A DNA stretch of 64,000 bases from Rhytidiadelphus loreus (lineage: Eukaryota; Streptophyta; Bryopsida; Hypnales; Hylocomiaceae): the NCBI GenBank assembly GCA_947034895.1, contig OX344762.1, forward strand, positions 26,578,760 to 26,642,759, written 5' to 3'. Of this stretch, positions 12,527-24,878 are shown in pieces; within the stretch, counting starts at the first letter, position 1; each line of letters begins with the position of its first letter. Made by a program: the position numbers and the translations under genes. A model generated the notes under the pieces. The model was given only the letters and a program-made list of their open reading frames with translations. It had not been told where the DNA came from and did not search any database.

Positions 12527-13092
12527 CTAACTTAAGGACCAAGGGATAGTCCAAGTTTCTAAAAATTTGCAAAATTTTATTATAAAATACAACTTAGAAT
12601 AATAATATAATGATGATTTTCAAACAATAGTTGTAAAGTATGATCCACAAAACATATCAATGTGGTAATTGGTTAGATCAATTAGTGCACTAACCAATAT
12701 TTTTCAATAAAATTTGAAGCCAAAAATTTAAAATTCCTTCTAAAATCAATTGTAATTGTATATTTGTAAATTTTACAAAAATTTGGTTCCTTTCAGTTCA
12801 AAATGTCAAATTCTAGGCATAACAATTTTTGAATTTCATTTATTTATTCAAATTATTTTTGAAGGGTCATTTTTTCAATTGAATAAATTACTTTGTGAGG
12901 CTAGATCTACTAGTACACTTTGAATTTTAGAATATTTGCAAAACAAAGTCTTCAAAATCTAAACTCTAAAAATATAGAGAACTAACATAAGAACCATCCA
13001 AAAAATTAATGGATGAAAACACACATTTTGGTATACTTTGGATGTTTCCATTCATTGTTCAAAATTTGAAGGTCTAGTCCTTAAGGGGTTAA
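12527..13092. mobile_element. TTAA-class element (piggyBac-like MITE), right end clear
   Basis: The right terminus reads GGTCTAGTCCTTAAGGGG followed by TTAA at 13089-13092. Its subterminal sequence (CATTGTTCAAAATTTGAAGG) recurs at the right end of the 44650-44878 element and, inverted, inside the left end near 9470. A weak left terminus (CTAACTTAAGGACC) lies at about 12527. Confidence 0.5.
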
Positions 13093-13994
13093 AGGATTGG
13101 ACTTCAATGGCCCATGCCATTTGGGGGGTAGAAATCTAATTTCTATGATGATATTGATTTTAACCAGTAAAAGTCAAAAATGCCCCTAAAAGAGGATGAT
13201 GGATGGAAAAAATGATTTCAACTAAGTCCTTGAAGTTCTTGTTTCATCAATTAAATTTTTTATATAGAGTACATTAATTATTCAACATTTCCATTATACA
13301 AATTTTGAAAATTTATATAAATATAAATATTCTATGAATATAAGAATTGAAGTGTTCTATGACTTTTGGCTTTAAAAGTATTATAAAGAAGAGTTGAGAC
13401 TGTGTAGCTGAAAATTAAATTTGAAAAATTTATCGTAGTTAAAGTTTTTTTGTTTCAAACTTGCTACAAAAAAAATCATTAAAAAACGTCAAAACTTTGT
13501 CTATAATAAAAATATGAAATATTCATTACTTTTAGTTTAATGTATCATATAAAAAATTTGGTGATAATTTGAGCATATCTAACTATATAGATGTAATATA
13601 TAATTTTTAATAAACAAATTTTATTCATACTTTATTGTTAAATTTATCTATTAAGGGCTATTTTATGAAACTCTATTTTATGAATGTTATGCTATTTGCA
13701 CTACAAATTAAATGTCTAGATTTTGTTGAAAACTTATACTTCCTCAATCAACTATAGTAATTTATGAAGTGTTTGAATAAGCCATTGTAAAATAAATAGT
13801 CATGGTATGTTACAATATTAGGGCATCTTCAATGCACTTTGGAATTTGCCCCTCCAAATAAGCTTCTCATTTTTCACCAGTTTATAGTTAATCTTTTACT
13901 AGAATCGTTACTGGATTGAGGTGTATTTCACTACTAACTTGATGCCTAGAATAAAGAATTTTACAACAATCCCAATGGTGGTTAAAAAGTTATA

Positions 13995-15110
13995 CCTTCC
14001 AATTGGACCTATCTATCAAGGCTACTTGAAACTACCCTTATTTTCAAAAAAAATGTCCTTTTGAGGTATAACTTCTTAACCATGATTTGGATTATTGTAA
14101 AATTTTGTAGGCATCAAGCTAGTAGTGAAATACACCTCTGATAAAAAAAAATCCACAAAAGTTCAACAAATATTGCACTAGGAAAGGTCTACCTCAAAGT
14201 GAAAAATGATTTGAAATCATGCCACGTAGCTTTAGGGATTAACCAACATTGGGGGGCCTTTCGCTCCCCTAGAAAATAAAAGCCCTAGCACATCAACTTC
14301 CTAGCCATCAAATTAAATTAAATTCACTCCTAAGGAATCAAGAAAAGAATATTTCAATCTTAAAGAGATAATGGTTTAACTTATAGGTTGGTTACCAATG
14401 TTAACTTATGTTACAAAGGCTTTGCCCAATGCCGATTCCCAAAGCAAAAATTGGTATTCTGGATCAATTAATAAATTAAAAACATCAAATGAATTGCAAA
14501 TTATATGTGGTGATGAAATGTACACGTGTAAGCACTTACTGCAACTGAAGCAGACTGGTGTAAGTTATCAAAATATAAGTTAATTAATATCTGCATGGAT
14601 GGACCACAGAAGGGATCATTTCTCAATTGCTTCATGCAGCAATTGAGATATAGTGTTGGATTGTATTTACTCTGGGTTTATTGATTTGAATTTGACCAGG
14701 GCAGTGATCCCAAAATTGGCTAGATTTTGCTCAGTTGCTACTTAATTTCTTCATGCCCTCAGTGTAAATTCAAATATAATCTTCCAAAAATGAACATTTG
14801 GCTAATTACTCTGAACCCATTCTGGGATCATTGGTCCAAGGTAAGTTGGGTAAGGTTGTCTGCTCTTAAAGTGACCTTTTAAGAGCTGATTGCATGTAGG
14901 GGAAGCTAAATTCCTTGAAACAACTTTTAGTAAATTTTCATAGGAAGAAAAATGGAACTGGTATCTAATCCAAGTTATTTCATGTTTTTTGGACCATTGT
15001 GGGATTAGTTACAAATTTTTGAATTTGAAACACAAGGATCACTAAAAGCGATCTCCTCTTGAAATGACATACAATTGGGTACAATAATCTTACAAACTGC
15101 CTTTTTGAGC
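13995..15110 (+). repeat. Large interspersed repeat, copy A
   Basis: Diverged but collinear with 24990-27720 (copy B), and in its last part with 17385-17640 (copy C). Shared phrases include CCAATTGGACCTA, GGATTATTGTAAAATTTT, AGGGATTAACCAA, AATTAAATTAAAT, ATAATGGTTTAA, TAGGTTGGTTACC, CAGACTGGTGTAAGTTATC and CTCAATTGCTTCATGCAGC. It has no coding frame of note. Copy A lacks three insertions present in copy B and so serves as the unoccupied reference. Confidence 0.8.
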
Positions 15111-15399
15111 CATTTAAAGAATTTTGTACAATGTAGGTTATAATTGCTACATTTTGGTAAGCATAATTATCATTGCATCCTTATGCAATCCCAATCAAGC
15201 ATACCAAATTTCAGGTTCAAGAAATCCAAATTCTATTTTTGATAAATTTTATAATTTAATTTTCACAGTTTTACATGATAATTCATTGAAAAACGTTGGC
15301 GATGAATTTTTTTTTCAATTCAATTGTGGAGATATGCAAACGAACATCTTCCCTTCAATGAGCATGTTTAAAAAAGTTTCACAATTCCTTCTATCCATA

Positions 15400-15840
15400 C
15401 CTTAAATTAGGTTGTTTGTTTTGTTTGTTTGTTATGTTTGTTATGTTTGTTATGTTTGTTATATTTGTTATGGTGAGATCTTCAAAACTGTACATCCCTC
15501 GGTTATGTTCTTGGTACCATAGGAAAGTTCTCTGTGAGGAGTGCTTCATGGACATTGTTTTATGGTGTTTGAACCTCTGTTGTGAAAGTGATTGAATTTC
15601 AAAGTTTTTTATGAATTAAAAATTAGAAAATTACTTTTATTTTTATTTTGGTTGTAGCAATGGTACAAGCTACACTAGTCCATACCTTAAACTAGGTTGT
15701 TTGTTTGTTTGTTTGTTTGTTTGTTTTGTATTGTTTGTTTTGTTTATTACAATGAGATCTCTAAGACCATAAGTCTCCCAATAGCACTCTTAGTACCATG
15801 GGAAAGCCTTCAATGAGGAGTGCAAAGGCTTTGTTTGGAC
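15400..15840. repeat. Two units of a TTTG-microsatellite-bearing repeat
   Basis: Units at about 15400-15560 and 15680-15840 start with TACCTTAAAYTAGGTTG, run through TTTG microsatellites and continue into ATGAGATCT...ACCAT(A/G)GGAAAG and GAGGAGTGC. Two further diverged units lie at about 33535-33680 and 33950-34085. Confidence 0.65.
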
Positions 15841-16399
15841 GTATGCAGAAAAAGTTAAAGATTTGAGTTATTTTTTGATATTAAAGTATAGAAAATTATT
15901 TTTACTTTTATTTTGACTGTGGCAATAACAAAGGGCATTCTAGTAGAGAGTTAAATTCAATATTGGGGTGACAATGCCCAAATTTTGTAAAATAGATATC
16001 TCTTTATTATAATTAGATCTTTATATTTACCTCTCACATGGTAATTAATTTTGTACATTTGAGTATAAAGGTACATGTACTTTGCAAAAATTTAGTTAAA
16101 ATTAATATAGAGATATCAATTTTACAAACTTTGGGCCTATGACACTATATAGAACTCTTCATAGATCATATCTTTGTTACTTAATGAGGTTTCTTTTAAT
16201 ATGAAAGATGTGCATATGGATGTTCCCTAGATATCAATGTAGTTCAACTAAGAAAATTCATAACCAATTGTTTTCAATAAAATATTATGTAAACCCATGA
16301 AAGTTGACTTAAAAAATTCACCAAAATAGAAATTTTTTTTAAATTTTTTTTAAAAATTTGGTATGCTTGATTGGAATTACATGAGAATTGAGTATTAAT

Positions 16400-16626
16400 C
16401 ATTAGATGGGATTCAGTCCTTTGGGATGGCTGTTTTAGGCTAGTTCCCATTGTTGGGAACCAATTTAAGCATTCTAGAAATAAATAAATAAATAAATAAA
16501 TTTTTTTTAATGCTTGTTGATGTGACCGTCTCTCGACCACATCAACAGGCTTTGTGGCAAAGATGAGAATGCAGGGAAACGCAGGAAAACTCATAGCCCT
16601 TAATGAGGGCTGAATTTCATTTAATG
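16400..16626. mobile_element. MITE with CATTAGATG termini, 227 bp
   Basis: Left CATTAGATGGGATTCAG; right complement CATTAAATGAAATTCAG. The same termini bound 23200-23496, and a copy with only the left end is at 19854. The interior has no protein. No target duplication is certain. Confidence 0.7.
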
Positions 16627-16739
16627 CATGGAAGATGAAAAATTCCAATTCTTTTCTATACTATGCAAAAATCTTTGAATGAAAGAAATAGGTACTAGTT
16701 TGTAAGATTATTTTACTCAAGTGACTATACACTATTGAT

Positions 16740-17850
16740 ACATTGAATTTAAGCAAAATTCACCTTTGTGTTAGAAGCTCAAGTTAGAAGTCGCTTTTAG
16801 AACACCCTGCTTTATCCCCCAAATCACCTATTTTTGCTATTGTGCCCAGTTACTATTATTAGAATGGTCAAATTTTTATATTTCTTGTTGGTAAGTGAAA
16901 AGAGGTTTCAACACACCAAAGAATACAACATTTGAATACGGTATGCAAAAGTTATAAAGGGTCCATCTAAGTTATCATCTAAGTTACTATCTAGGACAGG
17001 TATAGATTTCAAATTGTGTGGTCTAAATGATAAAAGTGTCAATGAAAGTTGCAGAATGGCTACCATTTTAACAAAATTCCCCATCTAGTTGTTCATGTCA
17101 CCTCCAATCATTCCCAGAAAACTCTTATATGCAAATTTCTCAAGCATTGTGGGGAAGGACAACATATTAAAAGTAGGATACACACATTTTTCTTGTGATA
17201 ATCTCACAACTCTTATACAATTTCACACTCAAAAATGGTATGTATACTAAGGAGCAAACTTTTTAAACATCTATGTGGTTAGATTTTGAAGAAAAAACAA
17301 TTTTCTTCATAATTGAGTTCGATGATTATCAAGTCCATACTCTTTTTTCATAGGAAAAACACACTTAGAAAGGTTAGGCACTTAGGGGTTAAAGTGACCT
17401 TTTTAAGAGTTAATTGCATTTCCGAAGGGCAAGCTAAATTCCTTGAAATAATTTTCAATAAATTTTTGTAGGAAGAAAAATGGAATTGGCATGTAATCCA
17501 AGTCATTTCAAATTTTTTGAACCCTCATTTGAACCTTCCTAGAATTAGTTACAAATTTTTTGAAGTTGAAATGTAAGGGTTATTAAAAGCAACCAACTCT
17601 TGAAATGTACACAGTTGGTACATTGAAGAAAGAAAAATGTACCTTTGTGTTAAAGGTTGCTTTTAGAATATCCTACCGTTCCTCCATAAGTGCTTGCCTT
17701 TTTGCTACTCTACCTATTTACTATTGTTAGACTAGTCAAATTTTCATATTTTCTCATTGGTAAGTGAAATCAGAGGTTTGAATGCACCAAAGAATACGAC
17801 ATTTAATTGGATACCGTATGCAAAAGTTATATAAGATCCAAGTTTGTTTT
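16740..17850. repeat. Local direct duplication of ~210 bp
   Basis: The block 16740-16960 recurs at about 17610-17850, from ACCTTTGTGTTA through GGTAAGTGAAA and CACCAAAGAATAC to ATGCAAAAGTTATA. The spacer holds copy C of the large repeat and one TTAA-element end, so this is a mosaic of old insertions and duplications. Confidence 0.65.
17369..17392. mobile_element. Right terminus of a TTAA-class element
   Basis: GGCACTTAGGGG followed by TTAA at 17389-17392, then AGTGACCTTTT. Copy A at about 14866 reads CTCTTAAAGTGACCTTTT, the same flank joined to a plain TTAA with no element. This marks the boundary; the left end was not found. Confidence 0.45.
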
Positions 17851-18208
17851 CATATTAGATGTTCTAAAATCATTTCTTCCACATAGGTGCATATTGATTT
17901 CAGAGATGCACACAAAGTGATGCATGATGGCGGTTGTACGCAAGGTACGATTTTTGTGTGTACCCACCTTAAACTAGGCTATAACAGGGTAGCTAGAATG
18001 GTCAATTTGCCTTGTTGGCATTGTTGGAAAAAAAAAAAAAAAAAATTCCACTTAAAAGACAAATGTGAAAAACTGGGAGTCTAAAGTGTGTTGCCCAATT
18101 GGAGTCTCAACACTAGAGACCTCCAAAAACTTGAGTGTATCCATAATGATCATTCATCTTACTCAGTCACCGAAAGCAGTCTCAAGTCTCAACATTTAGG
18201 CGGTGCCA

Positions 18209-18214
18209 GAGACA
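18209..18214 (-). promoter_or_regulatory. Auxin response element (GAGACA, complement TGTCTC)
   Basis: An inverted canonical ARF-binding hexamer about 143 bp upstream of the plus-strand SAUR ATG, with further GGTCTC and GAGACC core-like words nearby. Suggestive only because the downstream gene is a SAUR. Confidence 0.4.
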
Positions 18215-18356
18215 ACTCCTTTGATGGTCTCAGACACTGGTTCTTCGATCTGTCTTTTGCTCAACAATCTTCTCCGTGTCGTGTTGCAACTGAACCAGTC
18301 CTCGCTCTTCAATCGATCGATCTCACTGCTGTCTGTCTGTCTGCAATCGATCCGCA

Positions 18357-18779
18357 ATGACATTTGGGAAACAGATAGGAAAGCTCGCGAAGAAGTACAT
18401 GAAGGTCGAGCCCGTCCCCAACCGCCACCGTGGGTTGTCTAGATCTGGAAGGTTGTCATCTGTTTCATCGAGGTCTTCGAGCCGAGGATCCAGCCGCTCC
18501 GACATTAATTGCAATGCCGACTACTGGGACGATAACGACGACGACGACGATGCGCCAGTAGGCGTGCCAGAGGGCTGCTTGGCAGTCTACGTTGGCCCGG
18601 ACATGCGGAGGTTCGTCATCCAGGCCAGCTTCCTTTCGAATCCGGTGTTCTGTGAGTTGCTGCGCAGAAGTGAAGAGGAATATGGATTCGAAACGGAAGG
18701 CGGTTTGCGAATTCCATGCGAGGCGGGGGACTTTGAGAAGCTTTTAAGGCAGCTGATGGAGAATGAGAATGGAAATTAA
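18357..18779 (+). CDS. SAUR-family auxin-responsive protein
   Basis: A 140-residue intronless SAUR protein, role as for the family: auxin-induced growth through PP2C.D inhibition. The start ATG at 18357 gives a basic N-terminus (MTFGKQIGKLAKKYMK). A serine/arginine-rich stretch (residues about 28-47) and an acidic run (WDDNDDDDDA) follow. The SAUR core comes next: VPEGCLAVYVG, MRRFVIQASFL, ELLRRSEEEYGFE and GGLRIPCEAGDFEKLL. It shares the 'basic, Ser-rich, acidic, core' layout with the SAUR at 3573 but differs widely in sequence, so the two are not a recent duplicate. Members with such long N-terminal extensions are a minority of the family. An auxin-response hexamer lies upstream. Confidence 0.96.
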   Translation: MTFGKQIGKLAKKYMKVEPVPNRHRGLSRSGRLSSVSSRSSSRGSSRSDINCNADYWDDNDDDDDAPVGVPEGCLAVYVGPDMRRFVIQASFLSNPVFCELLRRSEEEYGFETEGGLRIPCEAGDFEKLLRQLMENENGN

Positions 18780-18799
18780 TACCGATCGATGTCTGAGAT

Positions 18800-19640
18800 G
18801 ATTTCGAATTGAAGAAGCTTTGATCCTGTGGATCGATGGTGCTAGCTACAACTGACCGACCGGGCGACGGTTTAATTAATGTGAAAATTTGATAGTTACT
18901 GCGTGTCGAAGTATCCACGAAGTACGTACCCGCTAAGTAAGCAATCGATCTCTCAGCAATAGAAAAGTTTGCGACGTACATACTCACCTAGGTTACATCT
19001 TTTGTGTCGAAATTTGATTTGGAATGTGCTTCAGTGTTGAATCAGAACTGTCCATTTCAAAGGTTGATGCTTCGAATGCAACGAAGATGAATTAAGCTAA
19101 GGTCCTGTCCGGAGCTGATCCAGTAGAAATGAACAGGTAGTGGTTCTGTGCTGGGAATACCATGTAATATATAGCAGGAGCCTCATGGTCTACACTACAT
19201 TTGGTTATAACTTCATCGATAGTGAGATAATTTATCAAAGATCCCAAGTTCGCATGCAGGATGTAAAATGGGAATTGAATCATCAGACATCCCAACCTAT
19301 GTGCAGAGGATCGGATCGTCTGAAGATGTTGTAGGTCCTGCTTCCTTTCGCGATACAGTACCATGCTTAAGCTTTTAAGATATCATGTACGTTTAGCTAG
19401 TGCTGCAAAGTTTGCAAGAAATTGTTGAAATAGACTGTCAGAATTCAGTGGTGGAGCGTACGTAGTTTGCAAGCCAGCCGACACGAGCTGGTCAGCGTGA
19501 CTGAAATAAACTGAACTCCTTTTGCACTTTACTGTACAGTTAGTACATCTTTTAACAGAACTTTGGAATGTTTGCATACTTGTGCTGACTTTTCTGCAGC
19601 ATATATACCTTTTGCAAATTTAGTGCAGCATGATTCATAC
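18800..19640. other. 3' flank of the SAUR gene, no gene seen
   Basis: Mixed-composition sequence without a convincing coding frame. Short open frames on both strands lack family resemblance. It probably contains the 3' untranslated region of the SAUR gene. Confidence 0.4.
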
Positions 19641-19644
19641 TGAG

Positions 19645-19853
19645 GTTGGACCACCCATATCTGATCACTTCAGTGATTATGGGATAGATCATGAGCAGTA
19701 CGAGGCAATGCAAATTTTTCCCATGTAGAATATGAGAGGAAATATGGGGACCGGAAATTTTTTCATAATTTTATTCTCCAAATATTGAAATTATTATGAA
19801 TTTTGGGAGCCGAAATGTGCTCAAAACCCATAGTCAATGTTTGAACTCTTCCA
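19645..19853 (+). mobile_element. Truncated TA-target MITE of the GGTGG-terminus family
   Basis: Similar to 26663-27077 and, inverted, to 45489-45917. The left end has TTGGACCACCCATATCTGATCA. The body shares words such as ATTTTTCCCATGTAG and AATTTTGGGAGCC. It breaks off where a CATTAGATG-type end starts at 19854, suggesting that a later insertion or deletion removed its right half. Confidence 0.5.
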
Positions 19854-20562
19854 CATTAGATGAGATTGGGGGGGGAGGCTGGAGGGCCGTTTCGGGCCTG
19901 TTCCCAGCTCCGTTCCCCCCAGTCTTCTCGAACTCCAGTGTTAGACTTTGTTTTTTGAAGAAAATTTTTTTTTTTAAATTTTTTAAAATTTAAAAAAAAA
20001 TCTAAGTCCTTAAAATGAGAATCAAAGTTAAATTTTTATTTTAAAAAAACAAAAAACTGACATGGCAGTCTCTCGGCCAGGGCAGCGCAAGAAGGGAAAG
20101 GCGTTTTTCAGGTGGTGTTGAAGAAGGATAATGACCTATTCGGAAACTACCCTATTAGTAAAATAAGTTCGTTCCAAGGGAGACGGTCAAGTAGGGAATC
20201 TATGCTAATAGGTTTAATCTCAAAAACAATTGACACAACTTCAAATCAATACTATCATTTATTTTTCTTGACAACCAAGACATTCAATCGAATTCCAAAT
20301 TGTACTCACATTCTCAACTAGAACTCATCAATCACACTACAATGACATTATATACTCCAATTGGAATTCAATTCTTGAAATTACTTAACTTCATAAAACT
20401 TCCAACTTGATTCCCAATTAGTTCGTTTATAGAATCAATCAATCTCATAAACATAAGCATTCACATACAACACACATGAACCAATTTAGCTAAAATTATT
20501 TTCTTATTATATTGACAAATTGGCAAATAATTCACTATTACAATTTCACAAACTTTCAACAA

Positions 20563-21495
20563 TTAACCCCTAAAGGACTGGACTAGGTTTTTTGGCTGTA
20601 TCAATTTTTTGGGCAGGTACCTACGACTCTACGAGCGGAGATTTTCATATTTGGGGCTGAAATTTTATTATAATGTGGGGGCAAGGAAGATCTTTCATAT
20701 GCACCAAATTTCATGACATTTGGAAATACGAGTCAAAAGTTATAGCCTAATATGTTACTTTTTTTCCCAACCGGGCAGTTCGGGCAGATAAAAAAATCAC
20801 TTTTTTCAGAAACAAAAATTTTGAATTGATTTTCTAGAGTTTTATATTCACAAAAAGCTTTGAATCATTCCATTTTGATCAATGAGTCAAAAGTTATGAG
20901 GATTTTTTGTTTGCGGGCAGTTTTGGATTTCCTACTCTAAAATAAACTTTGAAATCCTTTATCTTACCCAATTTTCAATATTTTTGGACAAAAATAAAAT
21001 CTTAGGATGTAGATACATTATTACAACATTTAGACCATTGGGATTGGAAATTTTCAATTCCATATTTAAATTGTAAATAATTTAGTATTTTTAATCATTC
21101 TCTACTACTACCTAATTACTATTTTTTTCCTATATGTTGTACTATTCCAAATGATCTGAAAATTTTCAAGCATGTGGCCAACTTATCTAGGAAAACAAAT
21201 CCAAAGAAGCACCACCATTTAGGTCATTTTTTCATAAAAATGTGAGCTTGTGGAGTGCAGCTGCCCTGCTTTTCGCAGGGTCAAAAAAATGATTTTAGTT
21301 AATTTGAATGCTTATATCTTGCAATCCACCTGGTGGAAATGTCTGAAAATTTTACCACATGTTTTTGATACTATATAATACAAGATCCTACGGTTAGATA
21401 TGTCAAAAAAAATTCAAAATTTTGATACTTGTACTAGAAATGGCATTTTTGGAGCATTTTTGGTGAAAGTATAGTGACGGTCCTTTAAGGGTTAA
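20563..21495. mobile_element. TTAA-class element (piggyBac-like), 933 bp, both ends intact
   Basis: TTAA at 20563-20566 is followed by CCCCTAAAGGACTGG. At the other end GTGACGGTCCTTTAAGGG is followed by TTAA at 21492-21495. The two 13-bp termini are inverted repeats with one mismatch. Both ends also match the larger element at 31563-33515, including a shared subterminal block (GATCCTAYGGTTAGATAT, then CTAGAAATGG), which confirms the family. No transposase frame is present, so it is non-autonomous. Confidence 0.8.
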
Positions 21496-22419
21496 ATCAT
21501 TCTCATCTCATTTCACATTGTTCTCCATCAATTTGGTTACACACCAATCTCTCATTCAATTATCTTTCTAACACTCATCCCCATACACAAACACACCAAG
21601 CAACCTTACACAATTTATCTCATAGACTCTTCCAAAACAAAGAAAAATACACAGCCATCTTTGGGCTGGGATCTCACTCGTCTCTCACGTCGTGGATCAA
21701 GAAAAATGAAAGAAACTTAGGATTTAATAGGCCTTGCATTGACGGTTGCCAACTAGGAGAAGATGACAAACTACCAAAAACTACCAAACTGGAATTTGCA
21801 CAACTACCTAGTACAGGTCACATGATTCTAACTTGGAATTGACCACATTAAAAACAAAATCCTTCACTTTCATCTTACATTCAAAATCACATGCCTTCAT
21901 GTTTGAAATCTCTACAGACCACTAATCCCAACCTCCAAATTGCTTAAATATACACTCAAAAACACCAACTTGAACCAAAAAATATTAAAAACATATTACC
22001 AATACTTATTAAAAACAAATAAAATCATTCAAAAATGCACAAAATTAATAACCCAACTAGGAATCTATAGGTGGGTTTCGAGTTGGGAACTTGAAGCCCT
22101 CCCCAACAACCAAAACACATGTAATGACTTTGATAATATGAGAACTACTTTCCCGTTCACTACTTACAACTTTCTTGCTTGTTACTCCAGTTCCTACACA
22201 CTTTGGGACATGTATGTGGGTCATTGCAAGTCCTATTTTGTGTCACACTTTGCAAGATGATTTGTTTTTAGGCCATAACTTTTGTGTTCTCGCTAAAAAT
22301 CACTCAAGATTTATAGGTAAGGTACTCAAAACTATTGTACACCTTGCCTATTTTTTTTTCCACAATTTTCACAATTTTTTTACTATCCATAAATAGCCCT
22401 TGATTTTATGTCACACTAG

Positions 22420-22437
22420 CCAATTTCAAGGGGTTAA
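22420..22437. mobile_element. Isolated right terminus of a TTAA-class element
   Basis: CAATTTCAAGGGG followed by TTAA at 22434-22437 looks like a right end of the TTAA family. No matching left end is found before it, so it may be a remnant or chance. Confidence 0.25.
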
Positions 22438-22807
22438 ATAACATTTAGTATGCAAAAAGATGAATTTGGAGTTCAAATTTGGATGACATGGTCTTTTAGT
22501 AGACTTTAGCTACTACTCAAAGGAATTCTAAAAGGTTAATTTTATGTGGTATAAAAGTCTACAAAGTAAGCTCCTTTGTGTTTTCATTTTGAAACATGTA
22601 AAATATTATTTTGGTGGTTCTTTTGGTGAATGACCATCTACATAGATTTGTTAGAAATAGCCAATTTTTATTCTATTTATTCTAATTTTTTCCCTATTTT
22701 TTCTCCAATTAAAATATCAAAGTATCTCCTTTCTTGAGATTTATTACTTTTCTAGTTCTCTTACTTAGGAAATTTTTTAGGTTTTTCCTTCGGCAGTTAC
22801 CTTCATC

Positions 22808-23882
22808 TTAACCCTTCAAGGCCCAACAACTTTTTGACAATAGAGTTTTTTAATGAATTGTTCCACTTTGATGTTATTTTGCACATGGATGTGCTTGAAA
22901 TTTTTAATTTTAACCTTACAAAACTAAAGACTACATTTTCTAGTATGTATGGAATTAATTGTGAAAATTTTTGACTGTTGGATTTTTAGATTATAAAATT
23001 TTTGGATGATCAACTTTATAGGCAAACAATGCAGCTTTAGGAGAAGAAAAATTATAAGAAGATGAATAATGTTTTTTTAACCCCCTCAAAAATTGTATTG
23101 AAATTGAAGGCAAATGTAGCATTTTTTTTAATTTAGAAAATTTAGAAATAAAGAACTCTCTCAAATTTTTACACATTTTCAAATAGGAGTAGAAAGCCAC
23201 ATTAGATGAGATTTTGGGGTCCCAGAGGGCCGTTTCAGGGCTATTCTCGGCGTTGTTCCCCCACCAGTAAAAGAACGCCGCTGTCAGATTTTTTTTTTTT
23301 GAAAAAAAAAAAAAAAAAATTAGTCTTCAAATGCAAAAAAAAAGGATTTTTTTTTCCTTTTTCAATTTTTTTTGTAATGACGTGGCAGTCTCCATGCCAC
23401 GTCAGACAGTTGCCGCGTAGTGCTGGGAACACCATTTCAGCGATTTCAGCACTCGAGAACTCACGGCCCTCTAGAGGAGCTGAATCCCATCTAATGAAAC
23501 TGACCAAATTGGATTCTACAAAATTTTAATTTTGTTGTATATGTGTCAATTTTTGAAATAAAACTATTAACATTATTAGTATATTTTTTGGAACATCTTC
23601 AAAAAAATTGGAATCATTCTAATTATTTTATATTCTTAATCACACCAAATTGAACCTTTCATTTTTTAAATTCCCCCATAAATTCCTAAAAATACAAATT
23701 TGAAAAAAGAATCCTCCAGATCCAATTTGGTTGTAATATTGGAAATTGCAACAAATATGTAAACTTATTACTCTACAAGTTTCTAGTTTACAAAATATTG
23801 AGATTTGTTTCACCCTACCAAGAATTTGCTTTTCGAAATTTGAAGAAGACACATTGTGTCCTCTTGGTCATTGAGGGGTTAA
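22808..23882. mobile_element. TTAA-class element, 1075 bp, carrying a nested MITE
   Basis: The left end is TTAA (22808-22811) followed by CCCTTCAAGGCC. The right end is TTGGTCATTGAGGGG followed by TTAA (23879-23882). The right end matches that of the PLC-intron element at 53942 over about 20 bp. A CATTAGATG-terminus MITE (23200-23496) sits inside, so the original element was about 780 bp. Confidence 0.7.
23200..23496. mobile_element. MITE with CATTAGATG termini, 297 bp, nested in a TTAA element
   Basis: Left CATTAGATGAGATT; right complement CATTAGATGGGATTCAG. An inner GAGGGCCGTTTCAGG on the left and CGGCCCTCTAGAGG on the right extend the inverted symmetry. A/T homopolymers and a near-palindrome with GACGTGGCA and TGCCACGTC fill the middle. 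Open frames across it on both strands are artefacts of the inverted structure. Confidence 0.7.
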
Positions 23883-24039
23883 AGGTATATATACATTAGT
23901 CATATTTTTTTTAAAATTTAAAAATTATTTTTCTAATTTTAAAGGGCTCTAGAAAAAATCATAAGTACTATTATAAAATGTAACAAATAGTATAGGTGTT
24001 TCTTGTAATCATCCAAAGCATGTTTGATGACCTTATTGG

Positions 24040-24165
24040 TCCCAACTTTGAAAAAGAGAAAAAAAAACATTCCAAGCTTCAATTGGAAATTTGTTCCAGA
24101 CTCGATTGGAAATTGTTGCATCCTACAAGTTGGGTATGGATTCCTGGTCGGGAATGGGTGGTCCA
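24040..24165 (+). mobile_element. Fragment of the GGTGG-terminus TA MITE (right end)
   Basis: CCTGGTCGGGAATGGGTGGT here matches CCCTGGTTGGGAATGGGTGG at the right end of the 26663-27077 element. Only the right part is recognisable. Confidence 0.4.
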
Positions 24166-24375
24166 AAGTTAAACACATCCATGAACTTTATGTAACTTTC
24201 GAAGTTGAACTTTGGGCTTTTATGTTTTAAACATTGCTTGAAGGAGGAAAGCCCAAATTCAAAGGCTTGTAAGTCAAAATCATGTGCTCATATGCCTTTG
24301 TATTGTTTGTAGAGAATTTTGTTAAAATGACAATATTCCATACACCATTTTCAAATTGTACAATTTGAACTGCAA

Positions 24376-24472
24376 AAGCGCCATCTAGGACATTTATAGA
24401 TTTTAGACCATGTGGTCTAAACCACAAAAGTGACATCTAGGACATCTATAGGTTTTAGACCGTGTGATCTAA
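24376..24472. repeat. Two tandem ~50-bp units
   Basis: The phrase CATCTAGGACAT(T/C)TATAG, then TTTTAGACC and TGTG.TCTAA, occurs twice in a row just left of a TA-target MITE. The same phrase occurs once in diverged form at about 16995-17045. Confidence 0.6.
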
Positions 24473-24474
24473 GG

Positions 24475-24878
24475 TAGTATGCTCTAAAAGTGCCCATCTT
24501 CTTCAAACCATACCTATTTTTAGGTAGAGAATGGAGATGGGGTGATCCTTAAACGGCCCACTTTAGCAATTGAATGTATTGAGGAAAAATTATTTTTCTA
24601 TTGCAAGAGCCAATCATTGCCTTTGATTTCTGCACATCTCTTTACAAGTTGCAAGTGGATGGATTTGGAGAGAACTAAAGTTACAAATAGGTGTCTATGC
24701 CCCAAATCTTTGAAAATTTTTAACTAATTAAAAAATGCTTGCAAAAATACAAAACCACTTGTGTTAGGTTCCACATCTATTTTTATTTTTCTGAAAAATG
24801 ATTTGAAAATAATTTTGTCCACAAAAGCCTATGAAAAAGGCAAACCAAACCTTAAATGGGTGCTTTTATAGCATATTA
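24475..24878. mobile_element. TA-target MITE, 404 bp, copy 1
   Basis: TA at 24475-24476, left terminus GTATGCTCTAAAAGTGCCC; right terminus complement ATATGCTATAAAAGCACCC, then TA. The element at 45085-45488 is collinear along its whole length and also exactly 404 bp. Stowaway/mariner-class elements use TA targets, but the termini here are not the usual Stowaway sequence. The 25470-26020 region holds a third, diverged relative. Confidence 0.8.

Noticed and set aside
23206..23529. Two overlapping frames on opposite strands
   Set aside because: They lie in a MITE full of A/T homopolymers and inverted repeats; the frames are by-products of that structure.
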